The notes under the pieces were generated by a model. It was not told where the DNA came from. It saw only the letters and a list, made by a program, of their open reading frames with translations, and ran no database searches. Made by a program: the position numbers and the translations under genes. 64,000 nt of DNA from Mimachlamys varia. Its lineage: Eukaryota; Mollusca; Bivalvia; Pectinida; Pectinidae. This document shows positions 43,990 through 55,388 of the stretch, piece after piece. Every line of letters begins with the position of its first letter. Position 1 is the first letter of the stretch. The DNA lies in the NCBI GenBank assembly GCA_947623455.1, contig OX392532.1, positions 29,238,792 through 29,302,791 of the forward strand, given 5' to 3'.

Positions 43990-45600
43990 TCCACTACTAA
44001 CCATACCCGAAAAAATCATTTCGACCCTTAAATAATACCAATTGTAGCCCCAAGAAACACTGGTATGTTGAATTGGCAGAACAGCCCATATCGCGTGCTC
44101 GTTTTCGAGAGACGGAAACGTTTCACTTGCTTTCTCCTGGAACGACCACTTGGTAATATAGTCCGTGGAAAACAGCTACCTAACAAGGATTTTATTATGA
44201 AAATGTTGATTTTTTTTCCTTCTGTTGCACTGTGTCTGTCTAAGGGTGCTTTAAGATAACACTTGAAATAATTGTTGTTATTATAAATTGCATCGCTTAT
44301 TTATGACTGAATTTGAAAAACGAGTAATGTGGCGTGGTCTGCCATGGAAAAAGTTGTCAGCGTCGTGTTGTTTGTTACTTGTGATACGGCTCATATATGA
44401 TAATACGATGCACAAGAACCCGACAACATGCATGCTCTAGTTGGTCGACTTCACACTGACGGTAGGAATACGAATCGCCTTTCTACAAAATGTATGTTGT
44501 GTCAGATTGGCAATAATGCTGACAATGTTTGGTTGATAAAAAGTTAATATTTGTGTTGACGACGGTTCTTTTTCGTTTTTAAAATATTTTTATTCGGTTT
44601 TATCTGTTAAGCGATTTAAATGGACTTAATTAAGCCCAGATGTTGTCTATGATTATATGTATTTATCACCAAAACGAGAATTCGGCGTGATATGCATTGT
44701 TTTTAACCTTCATCCAACGTTCGTATTCATACTCGTTTCGGGTTATAGTCCTATGAACCGAAACGGAAGTTGCTTGGTTTATATAAAGACACTGCAGCGC
44801 AAATGTAAATATAGCTATTTATGAACACACATTTTGCTCTCTAGCTTCTAATTTCATGTCTGCTGCTAAACTACATCTATAATGTTGGATTCTACAGTGT
44901 CATTAAAACATTTGCATATAATTCCGTATATGCATTCATACAAAAATCGTCCGTTCAACACATTGCAGGAATAATTTCGTGTTGACAAGGGAACTTTGAT
45001 TTGCCTCCTAATTATGAATTGGGATATTGAAATGTTTCTTATTCTTTCGTTGTAGATAAGCAAAGTAACGCCTACTGAAATGTTGATTCTATTCGGTATG
45101 GTCCCTCTACTACTGCGTGTGGTAATCAACTCCAATGGTGAGTACTCCTCTTCAGGACACTTTGTAACGAAGAATGCGGGATCCTTAATATGCATAAACA
45201 AGAGGCCAAAGGCCACGAGGCTCTCGGCCATCATAACATTCTGTTGGCCGATATTTCTCAGAACTGTAAGGATATATATAAATGATACAACATAGTATGA
45301 ATATAAGCCTGCAATCCTATTACGTGCGTCTCTCTCAATGATTTACTTGATTTTATTGACGTTCAATTTGTTGGTAACCGCAGATCTTAGTCCTCCTGTG
45401 TAAGGGTATCTTTGATCGATTCATGACCAGATTGAAATTAAAAAACAAAACATCTATGAGGAAACCGGAGAGTGGATTTCAATGAATTGTATGCGCACAA
45501 TACATGGATGAGAAGTGAACTAGTTCGTACCACCGGGACCTGGGTATTTGTTACAACTAGTTTTGGACTTAACCTTAGGTGTTTAGAGTAGGAGGGTTTA
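43990..45600. other. No gene recognised
   Basis: Contains a 122-codon minus-strand frame (45234-44866), overlapped by a plus-strand frame, in a region including CAAGAGGCCAAAGGCCACGA, a phrase typical of molluscan dispersed repeats. No confident gene. Confidence 0.4.
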
Positions 45601-45602
45601 GA

Positions 45603-46142
45603 TCAATGGCAATAAAGGCTAAAGGATGGAAAGCTTTTCAGGTCGAAAAATTGACCCCACCTATGTACATTGCTTGCATCAAAACTCACATTTCAGTTGA
45701 GGTACGACAAATTGCTTGGTACCGTTGAAAAGATTGATAATTCTTATTTTAAAAACCTCGTAAATGCATGTCAAAAGTATCCTCCATCCGCAGAAATAAT
45801 CTTGATTTCCTCAAAAAAACACGCAAAATGTCCGTGTCTCAAAGTTTCTGTCAGCTATCGTGCCACTTTCTGCAAATCAATGAGTTTTGACGTAACTGCA
45901 CACACTGGCCTTTCGCTGTCAATGGATGGCGGTTTTCCTTTTTCCAATGGAATTTGCCTACTTTTGGAGGAAATCGAGATAGATTATTAGGAGGTTTTTA
46001 AACAAATTATCCATCTCTCCAACGGTACCAAGGGGTTCATTTGTACCTCAACTATAAATGTGATTTATGATGCAAGGAATGTAGGTGTGGTCGATTTTTT
46101 GACCTGGACAGCTTTCCGCCCTTTAACCTTCATGACCATTGA
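45603..46142. mobile_element. Non-autonomous element with ~155-bp inverted arms
   Basis: The left arm 45603-45760 and right arm 45988-46142 are diverged inverted copies (TCAATGG, AAAGGATGGAAAGCT against AGCTTTCCGCCCTTT, CACATTTCAGTTGAGGTAC against GTACCTCAACTATAAATGTG, TTGGTACCGTTG against CAACGGTACCAA, AAAAACCTC against GAGGTTTTT). The 227-bp centre holds part of a 106-codon frame with no recognised family. Confidence 0.7.
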
Positions 46143-46144
46143 GG

Positions 46145-47970
46145 GGGGCATTTTTATCGAAAATTGATCTTAACTCCCTAAAAGTGTTAAAACACTCTAA
46201 ACATCCTAGTTTATGTTCAAAGTGTGTTTGCAAAAATGTTTGAACACTTTTCGCGTGAACATCAAAGATGCAATTTATAATGTTGTTATGGAACTCGATA
46301 TGGATGAGAGGTCAAACACCCTTTACACAAAAGTTCATTTCTAGCCCAAAATTCTAGATCCGCCTATGTTCCCCGACAATTCAACCTCCCTTGATCCCAC
46401 GCTATATGTGTAGTAGGTTCACTGGTTCTGCTTTTTTTCTTTCATTTCTTTACACAATATGTATTTGCACTCCAATAAATAGAAAACAAAATACCCATTT
46501 TTGGGACTATTTGCATTTGTACATGGTTACGCACTAAAAAACAAGGGGAATAATTCAATGCACAAATATGGAAACAAAACCTGTTGCTGCGCTTGCTGAC
46601 AAATTATTATTGTCTGCTTCTATTTTCCTAACTGTAAATACAATGTTTTATCACAACAGCGGATAACAATATTTCGATACTAATTGTTTCATTACTTATA
46701 GAAGGTTCAATGAAAAGGTTCTGGTTATATTTTTCCATTTATGTATAAATATAAAGCTACAGGTGTAAAACAATACTTAAATGATACTACCTGTAACAGG
46801 AGGGGCCGACGGGACACATGTGTGCCGCCCGACCGGTTTACCCCCCTCCCTCCCCTGTTTGCCCCTTCCTCAATACATTAATTGCTGGTTACTAGACTTT
46901 ATGTAACAGCTTTCGGTTGCTTACATCTGGTCAGGAATATAAAAAGCATTCTCAAAACGTTGATGTGCACCAAGTCGCACACATTGCTATAACTTGTCAA
47001 ATGCACAAAAGTCTACACATAACAGTTTTGCCGCAAAAGTTGCAAAAATTGCAGTTTTTATGCCCAGTACGGCCAAGGACTCAAAATCTTGTGTAATATA
47101 ATTTGAATCCGTGCGTTGCAAAAATATTATTTCGATATATATCGACTACGTTATTTCATTTAATTTGACCACATGTGTTAATTAGAAGTCTAAAGGTGTG
47201 AAATAAATATTAGTTACTTATAACTATATTGCACCACAGCCATTGTTCATAAGGTGTGATAAGGTATTAGTGCTAGTCTATGAATGGGTCAGTATTGTCC
47301 CGTGTCTCTGAGAAGCTCGCCTGTCGTTGCTAAATTTGCGACCGGGAATGAGGCTCTTCGCAGGGTTTCCCATAATAAGTGGTAATGATCGATTCCGCCA
47401 AAGTAAATTGCCGCGAACCTCTTGTGTTGATGAGATCGCGAAAGTCTTTAACCGCGAAAGAAGTTTGTTTACTGTATTACAACTTAAAGGGGCAATTCGT
47501 TTACTTTTTACAATATCACCAAACATTTTTTTAAATTGTAGTTTGGTCATCCCTGTGAACTATTCATACCGATATTTTCAAGAAAAAAATGATGTTTTCC
47601 ATATGTTTTTCATTTAATAATCAGGAAATCCTTAATCGTCCAAACCATGCAAATGAGACATATATTTGAAAACATATCTGAGCAATTTGACCAAACGGAG
47701 CATGTGTGTTTTCAGGTTAGCAAATTTCACTTCAGAGGGCCCTGTATGTTCGAGCTTTCAATAATATCTGCTTTTGGTTAGTTTAAAGTAGACCAACACA
47801 ATTTCTCGTGAGATCGTATAATAATCATATACATCATAGTTGTTGATATCGTATTTCGTTATTCTAACATACTTTGAAAGAAGTACGTGTGAAATCAAAC
47901 TCCTCGTGTCCTCGCGACCAACCAATTGTTTACAACACACATACATGTGGAAGCGCCAGGTGGTGCCGTT
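46145..47970. other. No gene recognised
   Basis: Intergenic. GC-rich patch near 46800-46866 (GGCCGACGGGACACA, CCGCCCGACCGG). Open frames at 47278-47617 overlap on both strands and show no motif. Confidence 0.4.
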
Positions 47971-47973
47971 ATT

Positions 47974-49474
47974 AGTCCCCCACCGGAATCCGGGGGGGAC
48001 TATAGGTTTGCGTTGTGTCCGTCCGTCCGTCCGTCCTTCCGCACACTATTTGTCCGGGCTCTATCTCCCATACTATAAGACACTGGAACTTCATACTATG
48101 TGTGTGGGTTCCCTGTGGGAAGGCGGTGTGTCGCATACAAAAACCGGGTCACTGTGACCTATATTTTGACCTCTGACCTACATTAAAGAAAAAGCTTGTC
48201 CGGGCTCTATCTCCTACACTATAAAGCACTAGAACTTAAAACTTGGTAGTATGGTTCCCCGTGGGAAGGCGGTGTGTCGCGTACCAAAACCGGGTCACTG
48301 TGACCTATATTTTGACCTCTGACCTACATTAAAGAAAGAAACATTTGTCCAGGTTCTATCTCCTACACTATTAAGGATTAGAACTTTATACTTGGTAGTA
48401 TATTTCCCTGTGGGAAGGCGGTGTGTCGCGTACCAAAACTGGGTCACTGTGACCTTTATTTTGCTATATTTTGACATCTGACCTACATTAAAGTAAAAGT
48501 TTGTCCGGGCTCTATCTCCTACACTATAAAGGACTAGAACTTAATACTTGGTAGTATGGTTCCTTGTGGGAAGGCGGTGTGTCGCGTACCAAAACTGGGT
48601 CACTGTGACCTTTATTTTGCTATATTTTGACCTCTGACCTACATTAAAGTAAAAGTTTGTCCGGGCTCTATCTCCTACACTATAAAGGACTAGAACTTAA
48701 TACTTGGTAGTATGGTTCCTTGTGGGAAGGCGGTGTGTCGCGTACCAAAACTGGGTCACTGTGACCTTTATTTTGCTATATTTTGACCTCTGACCTACAT
48801 TAAAGTAAAAGTTTGTCCGGGCTCTATCTCCTACACTATAAAGCACTAGAACTTAAAACTTGGTAGTATGGTTCCCCGTGGGAAGGCGGTGTGTCGCGTA
48901 CCAAAACCGGGTCACTGTGACCTATATTTTGACCTCTGACCTACATTAAAGAAAGAAAAATTTGTCCAGGTTCTATCTCCTACACTATTAAGGATTAGAA
49001 CTTTATACTTGGTAGTATAGTTCCCTGTGGGAAGGCGGTATGTCACGTACCAAAACTGGGTCACTGTGACCTTTATTTTGCTATATTTTGACCTCTGACC
49101 TACATTTAAGTAAAAACTTGTCTGGGCTCTATCTCCTACACTATTAAGGATTATAACTTTGTACTTGGTAGTATAGTTCCCTATGGGAAGGCGGTGTGTC
49201 GCGTAACAAAACCGGGTCACAGTGACCTATATTTTGACCTGAAAAACTAAAGGTGTCCTTCATAGACTTGTGTCCTTTATATAGAGATCATTTATAGAGT
49301 ATACCTACAGTGTACATGTATTTAGTGAGAATGGGATGGTTCCTGTATAGAAGCGGGTCTCTGTAAACTACATCTTCACCTTTCAATACATTGAAGAAAA
49401 TACATGACCTTATTGCATCTCGAGATTCACACTCATTGCTATTGGATCTCGAGATAACAACCCGGTGGGGGACT
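47974..49474. mobile_element. TIR-bounded element carrying a tandem array
   Basis: AGTCCCCCACCGG at 47974-47986 is matched by CCGGTGGGGGACT at 49462-49474. Just inside the left end is a small palindrome (CCGGAATCCGG) and a GTCC microsatellite (48017-48034). The interior is mostly the ~150-bp tandem array. No transposase. Probably non-autonomous and mobilised in trans. Confidence 0.65.
48051..49245 (+). repeat. ~146-156-bp tandem array, 8 copies
   Basis: Units begin TGTCC(G/A)GG(C/T)TCTATCTCC at 48051, 48197, 48346, 48502, 48658, 48814, 48963 and 49119 (spacings 146, 149, 156, 156, 156, 149, 156). The longer units contain an extra TTTGCTATAT block. Each has GTGGGAAGGCGGTGTGTCGC and GGTCACTGTGACCT, the latter containing the palindrome GGTCACNGTGACC. 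Antisense open frames are repeat artefacts. Confidence 0.9.
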
Positions 49475-49479
49475 GTAAT

Positions 49480-49980
49480 TCGTTGAATTATCTTGTTTCG
49501 TGCTATATTGTGATGTCGCTATATTTGGCGCGGGCTTTCCCAATAATTAAACTCATCACATCGGACATCGGCTACACGGTATCATATTTTATCAAGTACA
49601 TAATCCTTTGTCTGAATAAAGGTATTTTTCATTCTAGTTGATTTTATAAAACGCAGGTTTAGTAAATTGCCTTTTTTACAAAAGCTATCTGAATGTAATA
49701 CAGGACACAGCGATCTCGCCAGTCCGTGGGTTTTACATGCGTTAGTTACAGCCACATACATGTAACATGAAGCTAATATAAACTTGTAAAGCCTCCTCCT
49801 TACTTAATTATACAGCTTACTTTGATTGATCCTTTGTCACAATGAAAACATTTCTTGCTTTGTGAAGAAACATATTTGATATAACTGAAAACAAAATACT
49901 TAATATGTTATTACAAAAACAAGTTATCAAGTTGTTAGATGCGGAGGAAAGTATAAAATTTTCGGGTACTATTTTTCATA
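49480..49980. other. Upstream of the lectin exons
   Basis: AT-rich sequence with no clear earlier lectin exon, signal peptide or start. Confidence 0.4.
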
Positions 49981-49989
49981 TGTTTAAGG

Positions 49990-50499
49990 AGTATTGTCAA
50001 AGCAATGGCAGCAACCTGGTCAAAATAGAAACCTCGGAAGAAAACTCGTGGCTGAAACAATTTGGAGCGGCATCAGGTAAAAATGTATCATACTTTATCA
50101 TACAGTCAATTTCATACTTGTTCTTATTCCGTTATAACTAAAATATGTAAATTATTGTTATTTGATGTACATCAAAATGCACTGTTCAAGTGTTTTTATT
50201 GAACTCAGGAATCCGATTTCATTGTCGATTTTACAACATTGTTACATTTCTTGCCGAATAATTGTAACATGAATGGATTTTGATATGTGGAAAAGGTACG
50301 CCTTGGATTGGAGCAAATGATCGAGATAAAGAAGGTGACTGGAGATGGATTTCAGACAACTCTGATGTAAGGTTTACAGACTGGTATCCCGGACAGCCTG
50401 ATGATAGCCTCGGTAACGAAGATTGTGGTCACTTTTGGTCATCACAAAAATAGAATGATGCACCATGCACTTTGCTACAGGGATTCATTTGTGAAAAAG
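49990..50499 (+). pseudogene. C-type lectin domain, two exons, in-frame stop at the WND motif
   Basis: Exon A ends at 50076 (donor GTAAAA) and encodes EYCQSNGSNLVKIETSEENS followed by WLKQFGAAS. Exon B is 50296-50499 (AG before it, donor GTGAGT after). Both introns are phase 1, and joining them gives GTPWIGAND, then GDWRWISD, FTDWYPGQPDD and NEDCGHFW, and ends ICEK. This is a C-type lectin fold, with WIGAN, a QPD tripeptide (the galactose-type version of EPN) and three cysteines visible in exon B. The TAG at 50451-50453 stands where the Trp of the calcium-binding WND motif is expected, one G-to-A change from TGG, and NDAPC follows in frame. Short downstream exons after acceptors near 51730 or 52713 are possible. 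Probably a recent pseudogene; assembly error is an alternative. Confidence 0.75.
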
Positions 50500-53400
50500 G
50501 TGAGTTAAACGACTGTCTTACATAAGTGATCAAATATATTGACAATTATTATCAACTTTATTTTTCTTAACGCATCAACTTATCCAAGTCGAATGTTATA
50601 CACATGCTACATATGAGATGCATAAGGACAGTTTCGGCCATATATATATATATTATAGTCTTAACATTATACATAATCAACATAACTAATACGTCGTTCA
50701 TGGAAAATGCATTACTATGAGATATACAAAACACGAAAATGATTTCGGGACTCGGAAGACTGGTCGGTGGTGTGGGTCTAATAACACACATGTAAGACCA
50801 CACAGACGGACATTTTTGTGATTCGTTAATACACAATTGTTTTAATGTTTTTGTTTGGTACGTCCTTTGTATGTCTAAGTGAATGTCATGTGAGTGTTGT
50901 CGCAATGCTAAGTCTATGTCACGTCTTATTTGTAATATGAATGCAAGAAAGTGTTGTTATGTGTCACACATGCTTTGTGACGTGTCTCGTAACGTCTAGT
51001 TTGCAAGAGAGGTGTGCTAAGAAATATCGTCAAGTCTTAACTCACAGCATCAGAAATCAGGTGCCGGTACCAGATGGTTCAGCGTATATAACGACCCCCC
51101 GGTCATGGCTGATAGTATATTGAACAGGCAAGGAACGGTAAGTGGTTATTCTGATATAAACCGTTCTGTATGACAAATTATTATAGAGCATACATTATTT
51201 TCTGAACAATATTGGGGTGCAATATATACAATAAAGCATAAATACAATAACTATGCAAATTAGTCTTGGTATTGTAAAGAAAAATATTATGACGTCATGA
51301 TAACAATGTTATTGTTCATTACTTCACGTCACGCTGTTATCTTAGAAGTGAAACACGAGTATTCCGTTATAGAGGAGAATCATTGAAAATGTATAAACAT
51401 TTTTATAGAGTTACATCTATACATGTAATATATAACTTATTTCAAATTAACTCATATGAAATTAATAAACTCGTTCAATAAATGCAATAACGTACAAGAT
51501 ACATTTATTTTCATAGTGGCCCTAATGCGCCGTTGTAGAAATCCGGGTAGGCTTATTAAAAAAAAAAAACAATGTTCCTTTTTTTCAATGAATATGTAAC
51601 ACGGACAATTTTGCAATTCTGTGTTGTTTTCAATCGGTCTTTTAATTGTTAAATAAATCCCATGGTATATAACAGTCAGGGCATTTTTCTTGTCTTGCTA
51701 TTATTTATTTTCCTCTCTTTTTTATTTCAGCAGGTTTCACTTCCGCTTCATTGTTATGAATGACCGACTAGAAAGGGCGATATCATCAAACTCGAGCCAG
51801 AATTGAGCGGAAGTATACCAATACAGGACTTGATACAGATATACATAAAGGTACATAGGCAGAACATGTTTTCGTGTACTTTGCTTTACCTTTACATCAT
51901 ACATGTCTAACAGGTCGTCGATGCAAGGGTGTCGAATGGTTGTTCAATCGATATCATATGCTAACTGGTATCAAGTAATACAGCGAAGTAAATGATGTCA
52001 AATATTGGTTTATGTCAATATTTCAATCAACGATAAGATACTTCAATAAAGTCTTTTTTAAATATTAAATTATCATTTTGCTATTTTTTGTTTAAAAAAC
52101 GCGCTAAATTCAACGTTTGTTTATGCATGATAATTAGTAAGATATTTAATATATTTCACCACTTTCAAACGGAAACTATAAAGTTTAAAAGTAAAAACAA
52201 ACAAACCAAATAACAATTCGAGCCCCATTTTAAAGACCATTATAATTGCTTAATGACTTATCAATAATTTTGCTCATATCTGATGTGTTATATATAACAT
52301 CAATAAACAAAATGTTTATGCCTGATATTTGTATTGTTAGGGTTCACAAACTGAAGGCTAGTAACAGTGACAACTACCGGGACGACTTGTAGAGAGTATA
52401 GCAATAAAAAAGTATATGTTTGTTTTAAAAAAAATCGATAATACTTGTACTCATACCGAGGATTATATATTTCATATAAGTAAACATGCAAATAAAAAAA
52501 CAATAAATAACCAAATAAATATTGTTTGATCATAGTTTAAGAAACACTAATGTTTATGACACTCTTCATGTGGTAACTTCAAATGTCTTCTACCTACTGC
52601 TTGAATATTTTCTCACTATAACTATTTTGATATCGCGTATCCATATTTTAATTTTATGATTTTTTAATATATAATCTCATATTTTCTTTTAACTTGCATT
52701 TTTTGCCTTTCAGAAATCATGCAAAGAGAAGTGGATTTGGGAAAAATGGATGTACACTCTTCATAAGAATATGAAATTACTGCTTAGCCAACCGATACCA
52801 TCATATGCACCAATTACCAGATATGACAACACTCAGTGAATCATTGGACTATTTGTATTAAATGGCCTCTAGTCATCTGTTGTCACCGGTCCAGCGTTAA
52901 ACTGGAGACTACTCTGCATTAAGATGTTTTCAGGATTAAAATGGACTCCGCTTTAAATTCGGCAGATTCGTTATTTGTTTTTGTGAAATGTATTGATGAT
53001 TTAGGAGCTTCAAATTCTCATTTTAAATTCCATCCCCCTGATGTGAAGTCTACATTAACCATAGTTGATATCAGAAAAAGACACATTTGTTGTATATTTC
53101 ATTCATTTTCCGCTGGAAATATATTACGGTTTGATGACGTGAACATTTTCCCTTAAAGTTTCCCTTAAACGAAATTCCCTTTATAATTGGAAGGGTCTTA
53201 AATGCTTCATCAAAATTGAGAAATAACTCCTCCGGTGAGGAGGGGTTGGAACTTTATATGGTTTAAAACATTATATTTGAACTGTATACCTGAAAGCACT
53301 GACAAAATGTTTTCATAGCACATGGACCTGATCACCTCGTATAGGTACATTGCAATGACGTAATAAAAGTCGTACTCAGCTCATGATTTTTGTTTTTATT

Positions 53401-53720
53401 TGCTTTATTTAAAGGTTTTAATTAGATGCTAATACATATCTTAAACAACTCAAAGTTAGACATAGAAGTGTACGAGTAAAGACAACACACAACACGTAGG
53501 TTTCGAGATTGCACGTAACAGCGAACTCTTCTATTGAGAAAAAAACATAATGCTTTCAGACGCAGGGCGTGACTAGTAAATAAACCAACTGCATTCCGGA
53601 ACAATAGTATGGCACATACAAATCAGACCGAAATTAACAGTATTTTTTTATAATTAGTCTTGCATATGACGGTCTAGGTTTTTGATAATATAGGAATAAT
53701 GAGGAAATAAAATCATTGGC
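50500..53720. other. No further gene confirmed
   Basis: AT-rich. Two good acceptor-like sites (TTTATTTCAG ending near 51730 and GCCTTTCAG ending near 52713) might begin 3' exons of the lectin gene; phase-1 joining gives tails of only about 10 and 17 residues. An (AT)n run lies near 50641. Confidence 0.3.
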
Positions 53721-53721
53721 T

Positions 53722-53800
53722 TGTCGTCATTGACGAGTCCTAGAAGGACGAAACATTTGTATGGTTAAGTTTAATTCAATACTAGGATCGACTGTGTCTA
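53722..53800 (+). repeat. Family A fragment with nearly complete ribozyme
   Basis: TTGACGAGTCCTAGAAGGAC, then GAAACATTTGTATGG. Stem II (GTCC/GGAC), GAAAC and the GTA triplet are intact, but the invariant C3 is T, so cleavage would be expected to fail. The stem III loop has changed to ATTT, unlike the AGCT of other copies. Confidence 0.5.
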
Positions 53801-54439
53801 TCGCTCGTGTCGTTCGTACTATTCTCGGAAGTCGTAGATGTGGTAGGTTTGCCATAAACTGCATGCTACGTTTGAATTCATTGGCGATTCGATGTTCTGA
53901 ATAAGCATAGCTACTGTAGCATTAAATTCATTCCAGAAAGCGAATGTTGTTGTGGCTTCATGGATTTCTAAAATGTCAACTTCCATTCCTAAAATGAAGA
54001 AAAGTTTGTAAGAATACCAAAATACTGTAATTGATGAAGGTCAATGGGTTTGTCTATCGGGTCAAAAACTCAAGCTTTGTTTCTTACGGGAAATATATTT
54101 TCACATGACGGAACCCTTACCGACCTGTCAGCGTTCTATATGTTGTTAACCCGGGGCTGAGGCACGGAGGCACAATAGAGCAAATTTGCTCATATGTAAA
54201 TCGAATTGTATTGGAATAAAACATTCTTTAAGTGTTCTAATTTGACAAAAAGGCCAGAGTGTAAGGGAAAAGGGCTGCTAAATTACATTTTTCCTCCTTT
54301 GGGATTTTCCAAACATTTTGGATTTTATCTTCTGCTAGTATTATTTTTGTATCTGTGAAAACCCCAATTTTAGCTCATACTTTTATAAACGTATACACCC
54401 TTCAAAAATCAAATAAAAGACACAACAAACTCTTATTCA

Positions 54440-55065
54440 TCAGCAGCTTACCTCGATCTCTATTTACAATATGACCATCATGGACAGCATTCTACTAAAC
54501 TATATGATAAACATGATGATTTCAATCCTAAACGTTCGTTTCCTTGGTAGTAATCCGTTCTTCTCAAACCTATGGTGTCCAAAAGTCACAGTAATTCCTT
54601 ACTCTAGGGCTTGCTCTAAATATCGCGATTTTCGTTATCGATTTCGACTGCTGACAAACAAACTTACATTACAGGGATTCAAGAGAGGCAGGTTGACCAG
54701 AACTATGGACAAGTTTTATGGTCGCCATTTTTGTCTTATTGAGAAATAGTCTGTATCATTCTGTGATATGAAGATAGACAGACGTTATTGAGTTTGTAGT
54801 TAGTGTGTTTAACTGTTGTGATTGGCAATGATGACTTGGTTCTCAATTTGAGGACTTGATGTTAAAATACATGTGACCAAGATTTAAATTGCGTCATCGA
54901 TGACGCAGAGTCACTTTCTCTTCCGGACCACCTGGTCTTATTTTCTTCTACCTTTACAAGGGTTTCCGAGTAAACATTTCAATTTTTCATACTGTGCCTC
55001 TTGTTGAATCGAGTTTGAGATCGGATTATGGTCGTTGACGCTTCGGTATTCTCTGTTTGTCTCTA
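54440..55065 (+). repeat. Dispersed repeat family B, longest copy
   Basis: Includes CTAGGGCTTGCTCTAAATA, GCTGACAAACAAAC, GTGATATGAAGATAGACA, TCATCGATGACGCAGAG, CACCTGGTCTTATTTTC, GAGATCGGATTATGG and GACGCTTCGGTATTCTCTG. Overlaps a 92-codon frame (54471-54749) that is therefore not called. Confidence 0.55.
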
Positions 55066-55388
55066 TAATTATATGGCTTTATAATAGACTACTTTGATTA
55101 AGACCGTTCTGAATTGTTGGAAGCATTTCTTTTATTACATTGTGACTTCAAACAAGTATAAACAAGTAAGGATACACTATCGGTATAGGCATGGAATCTA
55201 CATCAAAATCGCACAAAAATTTGACCACCATCACAAATTTGAATTAGCCCTGTTGTTATATAAATACAAAATCGACTACAAAAAGGAAAATGGTACATAT
55301 ATGTAGAACGATACATCAATTGTTTTCAAAAATATAAATTGTTCAAATAAGCGTATAAATCACATCTATATTATATCATTCCTATACA

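Noticed and set aside
44866..45295. Overlapping 122- and 71-codon ORFs on opposite strands
   Set aside because: The region contains phrases typical of molluscan dispersed repeats, and both frames cannot be real. No domain recognised.
48295..49220. Antisense ORFs with repeated KVLILNSVGDRTWTN-like peptides
   Set aside because: They fall in the ~150-bp tandem array inside a TIR element and reflect the repeat rather than a gene.
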